Origin: Sporomusa acidovorans
GTDB taxonomy: Bacteria > Bacillota > Negativicutes > Sporomusales > Sporomusaceae
NCBI RefSeq assembly: GCF_900101845.1
Contig: NZ_FNAM01000008.1
Coordinates: 1-64,000 of the forward strand
Direction: 5' to 3'
Length of the DNA stretch: 64,000 nt
Shown: one piece after another, positions 9,474 through 18,237 of the stretch
How the letters are laid out: each line of letters starts with the position of its first letter
Position numbering within the stretch: position 1 is the stretch's first letter
Position numbers and translations under genes: made by a program
The notes under the pieces: model-generated
Told to the model about the DNA's origin: nothing
What the model saw: the letters and a program-made list of their open reading frames with translations, nothing else
Databases searched by the model: none

Positions 9474-10513
9474 GATAACCCGCCCCCTTTCTGAGCCTTA
9501 CGCAACAGGTACAGAAAATAAGGCGCTCCCACTAACGCCGTCATAATCCCAACCCGGATTTCAGAGGGCGGCATTATGATGCGTCCCAGCGTATCGCAGG
9601 CGACCAAAAACAAGCCGCCGGCCAACGCACAGGCAGGCAGCAAGGTGCGGTGTTCGGGCCCGAGCAACAGACGCATAATATGCGGCACGACCAAGCCAAC
9701 GAAGCCAATTGTACCACTGACACATACCGCCGTTGCCGTTGTCACGGCAGCAACAACCAGCAGCAATAACCGAAAAAACGCCACCGAAACTCCCACGGCC
9801 CGTGCTTCCTGTTCGCCTAATGCCAGAATATTGAGGTGCCTGGCCAGTAAACACAGAATAAGAATACCGATTACCACCGGTCCTACCGCCAGATAAACAT
9901 GGTCCCAGCGGCGGTAATCCAGCCCCCCTACCATCCAGAACAAGAATTCCCGTAGCCGGTACTCATTCATAAAGGTCAATATTCCCGAAGTTAATGCTCC
10001 CAGCAGCATGCTTACCGCCACGCCGGCCAGCAACAATACCATGACCGGAATTTTACCATCCCGCATTGCCAGAAAAACCGTCAGCCCGACCGCCAACAGT
10101 GCGCCTGCCAAAGCAAAGAAGGGCATATAAAAAATCCCGCTGGCCGTCACTCCTAAAGCAATCGCGATAACGGCTCCTAACGCTGCGCCGCTTGATACCC
10201 CGATGATTCCCGGATCGGCAAGCGAATTGCCAAATACCCCCTGCATCACGGCCCCGGAGACAGCTAACGCTGCGCCTACCAGGATTCCTACCAAAGTCCT
10301 TGGCATACGTATATGCCAAATAACCGAAACCTGTTCCTGCGTAACAGCTACCCCTTCTGCACCTGTAAGATGCAGCTGTTTCCCAATAACGGCCAAAGCA
10401 GCGGTAACAGGCACATTGATTTGTCCCCAAAGCAACGATAATAAAACAATCATCAATAGCAGCACAAGCATGCAAGCAAAAAAAACTGCTTTATTTTTAA
10501 TCCTGCCTGTCAT
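9470..10513 (-). CDS. btuC: Corrinoid/iron-complex ABC permease (BtuC/FecCD family)
   Basis: Polytopic inner-membrane protein of 347 residues, the normal length for the ten-helix FecCD family. Recognisable blocks are RMPRTLVGILVGAALAVSGAVMQG, typical of the second to third helices, and GTIGFVGLVVPHIMRLLLGP near the C-terminus. ATG at 10513 has GAAGGA upstream. It overlaps the BtuD gene by four bases and follows the second nitrogenase-like subunit by 44 bases. The riboswitch and CobA context favour a corrinoid over heme or siderophore. The binding protein is encoded elsewhere (intact copy at 35745-36728). Confidence 0.9.
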   Translation of the reverse strand: MTGRIKNKAVFFACMLVLLLMIVLLSLLWGQINVPVTAALAVIGKQLHLTGAEGVAVTQEQVSVIWHIRMPRTLVGILVGAALAVSGAVMQGVFGNSLADPGIIGVSSGAALGAVIAIALGVTASGIFYMPFFALAGALLAVGLTVFLAMRDGKIPVMVLLLAGVAVSMLLGALTSGILTFMNEYRLREFLFWMVGGLDYRRWDHVYLAVGPVVIGILILCLLARHLNILALGEQEARAVGVSVAFFRLLLLVVAAVTTATAVCVSGTIGFVGLVVPHIMRLLLGPEHRTLLPACALAGGLFLVACDTLGRIIMPPSEIRVGIMTALVGAPYFLYLLRKAQKGGGLS

Positions 10514-10557
10514 AACATTCAGTCCTTCTTATCTATTATCAGGTACCTTATATCGTA

Positions 10558-11853
10558 TTATCTTCGCTGACAATTCGCAATATGCCGGTTCCAGAGGCTC
10601 TCTGTCAGATAGCATGCCCCACGGAACCCCATTAAAGGCCAGTCACAAAGTTGAACCTCATCATAGACCGGTAAGGCGATATTCAGATAAACTGCATCTG
10701 CCACCGACCGTTGCTGCAATATAGCTCTTTCATTACTGCTCCCTAACAGCAATCCGCCGGTCAGCGCCGTCAATTCCTGCTCAATGAGCTGACTGTCGCC
10801 GGCAGCATCTAAAAAAGCATCGATATATCCCTCGGTGGCAATATGAGCCGGCCGCCGGTCATACGATACTACCGTCAGTCTGCCGGTATCCAGCCATTCA
10901 GTGCGGACAGCCACCGCCATGGCAACCGCAACCGAAGCCGGAGCGGCAATGAGCGTCTTGGCAAACCATAAGTCGCCCCAGATGCGCTGCATTTCCAATT
11001 CGGCAGCCTGTTGTTTGCGTTCCAGTCTTTTAACCTCCTGACTAACCTCGGAAAAATCGCAATCTGTAGGTGTCAGATGCTGTCTAATGGTTTCCAGCCA
11101 GGCAAAAGATCCCTGCAGACCGTAAGGCAACGCTAATGTCACATAGGGCATTCCATATCGTTCCTGTAACATGTTGGCCAAATCCAACCCCAATTCATCA
11201 TGGACAACAATATTGAGCGCTGCTTGGGCCATAGCGGTTATTTCCCCAGTACTGCTGCCTGCGCCCGGGCAGGCCAGCACTTGATAGCCTGCCCGCTTGA
11301 GCATCCGCTCAAGTTCCCGCACATCACTCGCACCCCGGTAATAACCGACCGTACCTCCCAGCAAATTGACAGCATTGGCTTGCACATTTTGGGGCCGGGT
11401 CAGCGCAATCTGATCGAAATAGGCTTTAGCCGCATTACGGTAACCGGCAGCGAAACCGCCCTCCATGCCGCCGCTGTCCATACAGACCACCGGACAAGGT
11501 AAATCAGCTTGCCTGGCAATTCCTGCAATATCATCACCAATCAAACTGACAGAACAACTATTTTCAATGAGTACAACGGCCGGTCTGGTCTGCCGGCGTA
11601 TGATCTGCAAAGTTTCCAGCAGACATTCTTCCGTACCGTAAATCACCGCATGATTATCGGCCTGAGTACAGTAAAACCTAGCGTTAATTTCCGGACACTG
11701 CTTTTGCAAGTAACGCAAGGCATAATAGTAGCACCACATGGGGCCGTTGGCGATTAGCACGGCGTCAGGAATACCGGCAAAAAAGGCGGCGGAACCCGTA
11801 AGCGCGCATGCCTCCGCTAAAAAGCGCGCATCGTTCCACTCTTCATTACACAT
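10558..11853 (-). CDS. Nitrogenase component 1-like protein (NifD/K family), subunit 2
   Basis: Belongs to the NifD/NifK/BchN/BchB/CfbD superfamily. With ATG 11853 as start, three cysteines fall where NifD ligates its P-cluster: Cys16 (ACALTGS), Cys41 (NGPMWCYYY) and Cys100 (NSCSVSLIGDD). No FeMo-cofactor-type ligand pair is apparent. GAGGTGG lies eight bases upstream of the chosen ATG, which overlaps the previous gene by eight bases, implying translational coupling. It is co-transcribed with a NifH-like reductase, another NifD/K-like subunit, BtuC, BtuD and CobA. There are no nifE, nifN or nifB genes, so nitrogen fixation is unlikely. I infer reductive chemistry on a tetrapyrrole. Confidence 0.85.
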   Translation of the reverse strand: MCNEEWNDARFLAEACALTGSAAFFAGIPDAVLIANGPMWCYYYALRYLQKQCPEINARFYCTQADNHAVIYGTEECLLETLQIIRRQTRPAVVLIENSCSVSLIGDDIAGIARQADLPCPVVCMDSGGMEGGFAAGYRNAAKAYFDQIALTRPQNVQANAVNLLGGTVGYYRGASDVRELERMLKRAGYQVLACPGAGSSTGEITAMAQAALNIVVHDELGLDLANMLQERYGMPYVTLALPYGLQGSFAWLETIRQHLTPTDCDFSEVSQEVKRLERKQQAAELEMQRIWGDLWFAKTLIAAPASVAVAMAVAVRTEWLDTGRLTVVSYDRRPAHIATEGYIDAFLDAAGDSQLIEQELTALTGGLLLGSSNERAILQQRSVADAVYLNIALPVYDEVQLCDWPLMGFRGACYLTESLWNRHIANCQRR

Positions 11854-13147
11854 ACAGGATGCCACCTCTTCTCTCATGCCGCTGTGCAAGCTGGACCAAT
11901 TTTGTCATTAAGGTGATGATTCCGCCTACTCCGGCCAGTGGTAAGAGCGGCAGAAAAAGTTGTTTCTTGCGTACATCAGGCAATTCGTGAGTGGTAATAA
12001 CAAAGTCGGCTGCTTCAAATAATACTGCATTGCCTTCTGACCGCGAAAAGCAAAAAATCTCTTTTTGCTGGCGCAGTTCCTGACGCAAATTGCATTCTTG
12101 TTTTTTGGTAAGCATCTCATCTAATACGGCAACACCTATTACAATTATCCCATAAAGAGAGATCAACTCCAACACCCACGCCGGGTCAAAATAAGTCAGG
12201 GGCCGGCCGATGCACAGCACTATTTTCTTGCCTTTCAATAACGGGCCGCATTCGGCTATATGCCTGGTTAACCGCGTTCTTTCCATTTCAACAGCCACTG
12301 CGGCTGCCTGTTCCTGCTGAAGAAACCGGCCAAGCTCTGTCAACCACCCGCTTGTCGCTTGCCAGCCAGTTGGATCATCACCGTCAAAAAACGGTATGCT
12401 TAGCAATTCATCCAATTTCATTCCTAGCTTGCGAATCCATGGATAAGACATTTTTGTACCACTAAGGGGTATCGTCATTGCCGAACACGGCACCCGCTTG
12501 ATATCTTCCAATGATGCGAAAGCCGGGAAATGGCTATGTACTATCAGCCCGAAATAGGCAAACATCCGCTTAAATTCCTGCACATCAGTTCCACTCGGTC
12601 CCCCGCGGTCACCTAATAAAGTAACCGTATGACTCAGCTTGGGCTGCCGGGTCATAAACCGTTCTGCCAACTTTATGCCCGCATGATAAAAACCGGTGTA
12701 ATAATCGCCGTCAAGATAACCGTAGCAAGGCACCGACATAACCGGTAGCCTGAGGTCCGCCTCGGCATCACTGGCGACAGCCGCCGTATCGTCGCCAATT
12801 ACGCCGGCTACACAGGAATTGGCAATCAAAATATACTTAGGTTTGTATCTGCGGGCTGCATACTCAATGCATTTTCTCAGCAGTTCAGCTCCGCCGAAAA
12901 CAGAATGTTCTGCCTGCAGGCCGCTGATGATAAGCGGCGCCGCATACTGTTCGGGACAAAATTGCCGCTCTACCAATGAACGGAAATGCATGCCCAGATC
13001 CATTTCCCTGCCAATATGGCCGCATGCTTTCGGACTATGATAGATGACCACCGCCCCTTCATTATGGGAGACAGCCCGCCAAACCCCCGGCATCGTACAG
13101 CTATATCCCCGCTTGCAAACGGTTGCGGCCTGCTTATTCATCACCAT
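11846..13147 (-). CDS. Nitrogenase component 1-like protein (NifD/K family), subunit 1
   Basis: Second member of the NifD/K superfamily in this operon, about 430 residues. The three P-cluster-position cysteines are all present: Cys17 (GYSCTMPG), Cys42 (SPKACGHIGRE) and Cys112 (NSCVAGVIGDD). The C-terminal part has the second Rossmann-like half (KKIVLCIGRPLTYFDP). The start overlaps the NifH-like stop; ATG 13147 or 13141 and TTG 13153 are all possible, and none has a strong ribosome site, which suggests coupling. A heteromeric D/K-like pair resembles DPOR (BchN/BchB) more than the CfbD homodimer. Substrate unknown. Confidence 0.85.
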   Translation of the reverse strand: MVMNKQAATVCKRGYSCTMPGVWRAVSHNEGAVVIYHSPKACGHIGREMDLGMHFRSLVERQFCPEQYAAPLIISGLQAEHSVFGGAELLRKCIEYAARRYKPKYILIANSCVAGVIGDDTAAVASDAEADLRLPVMSVPCYGYLDGDYYTGFYHAGIKLAERFMTRQPKLSHTVTLLGDRGGPSGTDVQEFKRMFAYFGLIVHSHFPAFASLEDIKRVPCSAMTIPLSGTKMSYPWIRKLGMKLDELLSIPFFDGDDPTGWQATSGWLTELGRFLQQEQAAAVAVEMERTRLTRHIAECGPLLKGKKIVLCIGRPLTYFDPAWVLELISLYGIIVIGVAVLDEMLTKKQECNLRQELRQQKEIFCFSRSEGNAVLFEAADFVITTHELPDVRKKQLFLPLLPLAGVGGIITLMTKLVQLAQRHERRGGILYV

Positions 13148-13949
13148 AGGCAAGCACTAACTCTTCTAAATCTTCAAAAGCCAGGGGGGTTGGCACAGTT
13201 AATTCCTGATTTTCACAAATAAAATTGGCTAACTGCCGATAAACCGCGGCTTGCGGCGCAGTTGACGCAAATTCTATTACCGTCTTACGATGAATTTCGG
13301 CCTTATTGACAGTGCGGTCCCGGGGAATATAGGCAACCAGCCTGGTATTTAACCGTTCGGCAAATTGCTGCAGCAGGGCTTGTTCATTAGCAAGCCCGCG
13401 GCTGTTGCCAATAATACCGCCAAGCCGTACCGGTCCCCGCGCGGCATAGCGGGCCACTCCCTTGGCAATATTATTGGCAGCATAAAGAGACATAAGCTCG
13501 CCGGAGGAAACAATATAGATATCGGTTGCGTAACCTTCCCGTATGGGTACGGCAAAACCGCCGCACACCACATCTCCCAGTACATCATACAGGACAATGG
13601 CTTCCTCAGGCAAAGCCTGCAAGGCTTTCAGCTTTTCCAGCGCCACAATAATGCCGCGGCCGGCGCAGCCTACCCCCGGTTCAGGCCCTCCCGCCTCCAC
13701 GCAATGTACACCACCAAAACCGGTATGCACAATTTGCTCGGGTTTTACCTCTTCGCCGTATTTTTTCACCATATCAAGAACCGTTTGCTTGCAAACCCGC
13801 CCTAATAAGAGCCGCGTTGAATCATTCTTGGGATCACAACCAATTTGGCAGACCTGATAGCCGTTTTCCGCCAACGCTGCCGATACATTGGCGGCAGTCG
13901 TAGACTTGCCAATACCGCCCTTACCGTAAAAGGCAATCTTTTTTTGCAT
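13134..13949 (-). CDS. Nitrogenase iron protein-like reductase (NifH/BchL/CfbC family)
   Basis: ATP-dependent [4Fe-4S] reductase of 271 residues. The P-loop is GKGGIGKST (9-17). The two cluster cysteines are Cys95 in GVGCAGRG and Cys129 in DVVCGGFAVP, both in the right context. The switch region YDVLGDVVCGG is intact. ATG 13949 follows GGAGAGG. It should donate electrons to the two component 1-like subunits encoded directly downstream with overlapping ends. All residues needed for activity appear present. Placement under a cobalamin riboswitch with BtuCD and CobA, not with nif genes, is the remarkable point. Confidence 0.92.
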   Translation of the reverse strand: MQKKIAFYGKGGIGKSTTAANVSAALAENGYQVCQIGCDPKNDSTRLLLGRVCKQTVLDMVKKYGEEVKPEQIVHTGFGGVHCVEAGGPEPGVGCAGRGIIVALEKLKALQALPEEAIVLYDVLGDVVCGGFAVPIREGYATDIYIVSSGELMSLYAANNIAKGVARYAARGPVRLGGIIGNSRGLANEQALLQQFAERLNTRLVAYIPRDRTVNKAEIHRKTVIEFASTAPQAAVYRQLANFICENQELTVPTPLAFEDLEELVLAYGDE

Positions 13950-14015
13950 AATTTCTTAGCCTCTCCTATTTATATACTATTATGCTACTAAACCTATGCT
14001 TGCTTTACTTTATCC

Positions 14016-14636
14016 TTATGGCTCAACCCCCAACTTTTTCAGCATATTTTTTGCCACCGTTATGGCTTCCCGCGTCTGTTTTTCAACCGGAACATTAGCC
14101 AGTAAGCTTTTATAAGCTTGAATAGCCTCATCCGGGCGATCCAGCTTTTGATAGCATACCCCTTTCACTAAATATGCGCCCGCATGCTTAGGCTGTACGA
14201 CAATTACCTGATCCAAATCATTAATTCCAAGCTCATACTGCCCCAGATAGTAATAACATATCCCCCGCCGGAAATGGGCGTCGATATTGCCGGGAGCCAT
14301 TTCTATAATCTTGGTATAATCAGCCGCCGCCGCATCATACTGCTTAGTTTCAGAATAAACTCTTCCCCGTACCGCATAGGCCTGTATATTTTGGGGATCC
14401 AATTGAATCGCCTGCGCATAATCGGCAATGGCCAAGGTAAACTGCTTGTCCTCTTCATAGGCTTTCCCCCTCTCTATATAGGCTGTAACCGCATGGGGAT
14501 CAGCCGCAATCGACCGGGTGCAAGCCGCGATACGTTCTTGGTTAATTTCGGCTTCCGCTTTCTTGCCGGCGGCAAACCCCAGGGATAGATTGGCCGTTAC
14601 CAATACAAACAGAACTAACACTACTAGTCTTTTCAA
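14016..14636 (-). CDS. Exported TPR-repeat protein
   Basis: First gene of the riboswitch-1 operon. A signal peptide (LVVLVLFVLVTANLSLGFAAG) is followed by about five tetratricopeptide repeats, for example AYIERGKAYEEDKQFTLAIADYAQAIQLDP-like units across residues ~45-180. It probably acts as an extracytoplasmic scaffold; the partner is not visible. TTG at 14636 is chosen as start, since CAGGTG lies six bases upstream; the open frame extends to 14669 without a ribosome site. It precedes the NifH-like gene by 66 bases. Confidence 0.8.
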   Translation of the reverse strand: MKRLVVLVLFVLVTANLSLGFAAGKKAEAEINQERIAACTRSIAADPHAVTAYIERGKAYEEDKQFTLAIADYAQAIQLDPQNIQAYAVRGRVYSETKQYDAAAADYTKIIEMAPGNIDAHFRRGICYYYLGQYELGINDLDQVIVVQPKHAGAYLVKGVCYQKLDRPDEAIQAYKSLLANVPVEKQTREAITVAKNMLKKLGVEP

Positions 14637-14742
14637 TAAAAACACCTGCCTTTTTCTTGCTATATACAACGTGCCAAAAACATCCTCTATGCTAAAATAA
14701 CGCTTGTGCCAAGCCCTTCAGGACGGCAGAAGCCTAATATTT

Positions 14743-14795
14743 TTCTTATCCCCTAGGTTAAATAATGAATCTTATACTTTCTGATGGGGTAAGAA
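14743..14795 (-). repeat. Inverted repeat in the operon leader
   Basis: TTCTTATCCCC (14743-14753) pairs with GGGGTAAGAA (14786-14795), allowing a long-looped stem between the terminators and the first gene. Its role is unknown. Confidence 0.4.
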
Positions 14796-14826
14796 ATTCC
14801 CGACTGCTTACGCAACCGGGAGAATT
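14795..14826 (-). terminator. Second (B-type) hairpin of riboswitch 1
   Basis: The stem AATTC-CCCG/CGGG-AATT, with TTGC/GCAG continuing inside, lies just after the A-type terminator. The run of Ts is poor, so it may be a pause or antisense stem rather than a full terminator. Similar CTCCCG...CGGGAG stems follow riboswitches 2 and 4. Confidence 0.4.
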
Positions 14827-14840
14827 CCTCAGTATAAACC

Positions 14841-14870
14841 AAATAAAAACTCCTGGTCCATGACCAGGAG
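14841..14870 (-). terminator. Riboswitch 1 expression-platform terminator
   Basis: The hairpin CTCCTGGTC/GACCAGGAG is followed on the minus strand by TTTTTATTT, lying between the aptamer and the TPR gene. This is the expected B12-induced terminator. Confidence 0.8.
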
Positions 14871-14929
14871 TAAATTCAGTCAAAAAGCACACTTACTGGG
14901 AATAAGCTCCACCATAAGCTAATGCATCT

Positions 14930-15127
14930 GTAATCTCCTCCCCATCACTCGTGGGTAAAGCGGCGATCTTAAACAGGCAGTTCTCCTGGCTCTGGATCAT
15001 AGTTTTCCCAAACCTTCCCAGGACTCTTGTCCCAGTGGCATATCCTTGGGTTCACTCCCCATTACAGTGGCGGGACCGCGCCGGCTTTTAACCGATCTTC
15101 CCTATTAAGCCCCTTAGGGCACCTGTC
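14930..15127 (-). promoter_or_regulatory. Cobalamin riboswitch 1 (nitrogenase-like/BtuCD/CobA operon)
   Basis: On the minus strand the aptamer runs from CAGGTGCC near 15127 to TTACAG near 14932. It contains the B12-box core GCCACTGTAATGGGGAGTG, the segment CGGCGCGGTCCCGCCACTG, and the downstream arm GCCAGGAGAACTGCCTGTTT. It is more than 90% identical by eye to riboswitch 2. Binding of a corrinoid should favour the terminator at 14841-14870 and shut off the operon. Confidence 0.93.
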
Positions 15128-15163
15128 TTACTTTTATGAAATTGATGAACCGTATTTAAGTTT

Positions 15164-15192
15164 AAATTATCATTAATTACCTATTTTGTCAA
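15164..15192 (-). promoter_or_regulatory. Promoter of the riboswitch 1 operon
   Basis: TTGACA (15187-15192) and TAATTT (15164-15169) lie 17 bases apart on the minus strand, ~40 bases before the aptamer. Confidence 0.75.
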
Positions 15193-15226
15193 TATTTTAT
15201 TTGATTGGATAGGCATGCCGACCAGC

Positions 15227-17137
15227 TTAAAATACCGCTTTTACCCCTACGACATAGTTTCGCCCGCCGCAAGGATACGTGCTATTAGCGGCATAATTGT
15301 TATAATACTTGTCAAAAATGTTATTAACGGTAAGAAAAGCCGTATATTCCTTGCTGAATTTCCAGTTAATATCCGCATCCCATACCCAGTAGCTTTTCTC
15401 AATATAGTTATAATATTTAGGGTTTATCCGGTCAAAGGCAGCGGTCCCCTTGATATCGACGCTAAGCTTTTCATCCACGTAAGACGCCCCAATATTCCAG
15501 GTCTTTTTAGGAACATTAGGATCGCGCGCATAGTCCGCGCTACCGGTTTTATTTTGGACATCCATATAGGTAAAGCCGACAAAGCCTTTGAGTGTAGAAG
15601 TCAACTGCTTGCTTACCTGCAGTTCAATCCCATCGGCTTTTTGTTTATCAACATTGGACGGTACCCAATGCGAATTATAAACATCGGTGCCAATATCCTG
15701 CCAATTAATGGCATCTGTTAGTTGCCGTTTAAAATATGAAATTTTTCCTTCGGTAGTATCGTCAAATTTATGATTGATACCAAACTCCATATTCCAGCCG
15801 GTTTCCGGTTTTAAATCCGGATTGCCGTCATAGATATCGGTATAGGTTTTTGAATTATATGTATATTGTTCTACCTTATGCGGCCAGTACAAATCATCAA
15901 ACCGCGGCGCATGGAAGACCTTTCCCCAGGATGCATAATACGTGGTTTTGTCGCTGGCTTTATAATTGGCCGCCATATGCGGCGTCGACCGCTCGCCGTA
16001 CACACCATTATCATCATAACGGAACCCGGGAGTTACACTAAATTTTTGAGAAATGTCCCATTTATCCTGCAGGTAAATTCCCTTTACCGTATTATCCTTA
16101 CTGCCATAGGCTGAACTCTGGATTTCATCCTTGCGCCAGTCGATTCCTGATGATAACAGATGCTTGTCGCTTAGTTTTGTATTAACCTGATAGTTGAAGC
16201 CTTTAATCCGTACATCATGATCATCACTGACATTAAACCGGTGGGAAGCATTCTGGTACACCTTGAGTTGATAATCCGTATTGGTCGAAGTTTTTTCCTT
16301 GTAGGTAATATCCCAGTTATGCTGCTTGGTGGTATTATAACCATCGACAGCACTCCCGTCGTCGTCAACCTTAAAATATTCATAGGCCACGGTCAAATCA
16401 CCATTGCCCAGCTTATCGTCCACTCTAAAGGTATACGCGTTTTGGTCAACCCCTGTATAATTCACTGTTTTCCCGCTGCCATCGGTATAATTGCCTACAT
16501 GTTTTTTGTCGGCGCTGAAAAACCAGCTAAAATCGCCGTCTTTTCCCTGATTCGTCATGGCATAATTGCGGCTGTTCCAGTTTCCGCCTGAAGTCGTAAC
16601 TGTAGTCTTATTGTCTGTGCCTTTTTTCGTGATGATATTAATCACGCCGCCAACTGCGTCCGCACCATACAAGGCCGAGCGGCCGCCTTTAACGATTTCA
16701 ATCCGGTCAATATTTTCTATACCGACTAAACTTGTCAAATTTGTTGTTGCTGTACCAAAACCGCCAATGCCGTTAGGCATATTCATACGCCGGCCGTCAA
16801 TCATAACCACAACCTGCTCGCTGCCGTTAATAAAAGGAGCGCTGATACTGCCCGGCCTGCCATATGTCCCAATATTCACCCCGGGAATATGCCGCAATAT
16901 CTCGCCTAAATTCCGGTAGTTTCCTTTTTCAATTTCCTCGCCGGTAATTACCGTTACATTGGCTGCCGTCTCCGATGCTTTCACCGGCATACGGTTAGCG
17001 GTAACCACCACTTGATCAAACGAAAATTCCTGGTCCTCAGCCTGAACAACAGCGGGGAACTGGCATAATACCGCGCTTGCCACCATTGCATACAGCAGGC
17101 TTCTCCTGGATTTTTTCACTGTCCTGTACCTAATCAT
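15227..17137 (-). CDS. TonB-dependent outer-membrane receptor, BtuB-like
   Basis: Outer-membrane gated barrel for a corrinoid or related complex. A signal peptide (LLYAMVASAVLCQFPAVVQA) is followed by a TonB-box-like FDQVVVTANRMP. Then comes a plug domain (EIEKGNYRNLGEILRHIPGV to VGGVINIITKKG) and a ~480-residue barrel ending in YVVGVKAVF, with the terminal aromatic typical of BAM substrates. ATG 17137 follows GGGGGTAGG. It is the main product downstream of riboswitch 2, after a chimeric pseudogene whose last bases overlap it. Confidence 0.9.
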   Translation of the reverse strand: MIRYRTVKKSRRSLLYAMVASAVLCQFPAVVQAEDQEFSFDQVVVTANRMPVKASETAANVTVITGEEIEKGNYRNLGEILRHIPGVNIGTYGRPGSISAPFINGSEQVVVMIDGRRMNMPNGIGGFGTATTNLTSLVGIENIDRIEIVKGGRSALYGADAVGGVINIITKKGTDNKTTVTTSGGNWNSRNYAMTNQGKDGDFSWFFSADKKHVGNYTDGSGKTVNYTGVDQNAYTFRVDDKLGNGDLTVAYEYFKVDDDGSAVDGYNTTKQHNWDITYKEKTSTNTDYQLKVYQNASHRFNVSDDHDVRIKGFNYQVNTKLSDKHLLSSGIDWRKDEIQSSAYGSKDNTVKGIYLQDKWDISQKFSVTPGFRYDDNGVYGERSTPHMAANYKASDKTTYYASWGKVFHAPRFDDLYWPHKVEQYTYNSKTYTDIYDGNPDLKPETGWNMEFGINHKFDDTTEGKISYFKRQLTDAINWQDIGTDVYNSHWVPSNVDKQKADGIELQVSKQLTSTLKGFVGFTYMDVQNKTGSADYARDPNVPKKTWNIGASYVDEKLSVDIKGTAAFDRINPKYYNYIEKSYWVWDADINWKFSKEYTAFLTVNNIFDKYYNNYAANSTYPCGGRNYVVGVKAVF

Positions 17138-17733
17138 TTTCCTACCCCCAAATTTATTAAAATTAAGCCGGCACACATGTCCCGGTAAAAAGAAAAACCG
17201 AAACCGTTCTCTGTTAAATCAGCATCCTGTTTGGCAAAATACTGGTTGAGCGCCGGCATTTGAAAAGACTTGCCAATATTGGTATACCAGGAAGTACTGT
17301 CATTTATTTTATAAAGGGTCTGGATTTGCGGCAAAAAGACATTTTGCCTTGTCGCATAATCATCAATAAAATGCCCCCGCAGCCCCAGGGTTGTACTAAA
17401 GTCAGGCGTCATGGCATAGGTATACGCACCATATATGGCCAGACTATTGCGCAGGGCATTTTTACGAATAGCCGCCGTATCTGTGGAAGGATCATTATAA
17501 TGTTCAAGTTCCACCAATATCTCATCTAGGCTATAGGCTAAGGACACGATACGTTTTGGATTCTTCGCCAGCATCATGGTACAGCCGCTATCATCCGTTA
17601 TCGCATAACCGTCTTCGCTATGCGGTGTTTTCCCGGTGACCGGCCTGGCCCGGCACCCGGCAAGCAGTAGGCAGATCCCCACAAAAACTACCAAACACCC
17701 TAACAGCTTCCGGCTTTCGCTAAGCAGCCTCAC
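17134..17733 (-). pseudogene. Chimeric remnant: BtuF N-terminus joined to a TonB-receptor barrel fragment
   Basis: The first ~65 residues are a BtuF-like lipoprotein: signal with lipobox LLLAGC, then a domain start MMLAKNPKRIVSLAYSLDEILVEL that matches the intact BtuF (QKPQKIVSLLSSTDEILMGL). At about 17515 the frame switches, without a stop codon, into barrel sequence of a TonB-dependent receptor (FSTTLGLRGHFIDDYATRQN, then WYTNIGKSFQMPALNQYF). It then ends in unrelated residues before the next receptor gene. It therefore joins pieces of two genes in frame. GTG 17733 follows AGGAGGTG. The product, if made, would be a lipoprotein of unlikely function. It lies directly behind riboswitch 2. Confidence 0.85.
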
Positions 17734-17825
17734 TATACAGTTCACACCTCCTTTCCGGACCATCTAAGTACAAAATAACACAAGCATAGCCACACTATGA
17801 GCAAACATGATGGCAGCGAAGATAT

Positions 17826-17860
17826 AACAAAACCTCCCGACTGCAAACAGCGGGAGGTTT
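17826..17860 (-). terminator. Second (B-type) terminator of riboswitch 2
   Basis: A strong stem AAACCTCCCG/CGGGAGGTTT with an inner CTG/CAG is followed by TTTTGTT on the minus strand. It lies between the A-type terminator and the chimeric gene. Confidence 0.7.
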
Positions 17861-17876
17861 ATCGACCACAAAACCA

Positions 17877-17906
17877 AATAAAAACTCCTGGTCAATGACC
17901 AGGAGT
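17877..17906 (-). terminator. Riboswitch 2 expression-platform terminator
   Basis: ACTCCTGGTC/GACCAGGAGT followed by a long T-rich run on the minus strand. It is nearly identical to the terminator of riboswitch 1. Confidence 0.8.
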
Positions 17907-17967
17907 AAATTCAGCTAATTAACGCACTTGCTTAATTACGGTTACCCGTCCAAACAAGCAAATGCAA

Positions 17968-18166
17968 CTGTAATCTCCTCCCCATCACTCGTGGGTTAAA
18001 ACGGCGATCTTAAACAGGCAGTTCTCCTGGCTCTGGATCATAGCTTTCCCAAACCTTCCCAAGACTTTCGTCCCAGTGGCATTATCCTTGGGTTCACTCC
18101 CCATTACAGTGGCGGGACCGCGCCGGTATTGCACCGGTCTTCCCTATTAAGCCCCTAAGGGCACCT
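17968..18166 (-). promoter_or_regulatory. Cobalamin riboswitch 2 (chimera and TonB receptor)
   Basis: A full aptamer on the minus strand, from CAGGTGCCCTTAGGGGCTTA near 18166 to TTACAG near 17970. It has the core GCCACTGTAATGGGGAGTG and the arm AGCCAGGAGAACTGCC. A near duplicate of riboswitch 1. Confidence 0.93.
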
Positions 18167-18191
18167 GATTCGGCTATATTCATTTTTATTC

Positions 18192-18221
18192 ATTTTACCA
18201 TTATTTTCCCTGGATTGTCAA
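18192..18221 (-). promoter_or_regulatory. Promoter of riboswitch 2 transcript
   Basis: TTGACA (18216-18221) and TAAAAT (18192-18197) lie 18 bases apart on the minus strand, just past the end of the cobN remnant. Confidence 0.7.
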
Positions 18222-18237
18222 ATAATTCTTGCAGGTT

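Noticed and set aside
10558..13949. True nitrogenase (nifHDK)
   Set aside because: The D/K proteins are short and lack evident FeMo-cofactor ligands, and no nifE, nifN or nifB is present; context is corrinoid uptake.
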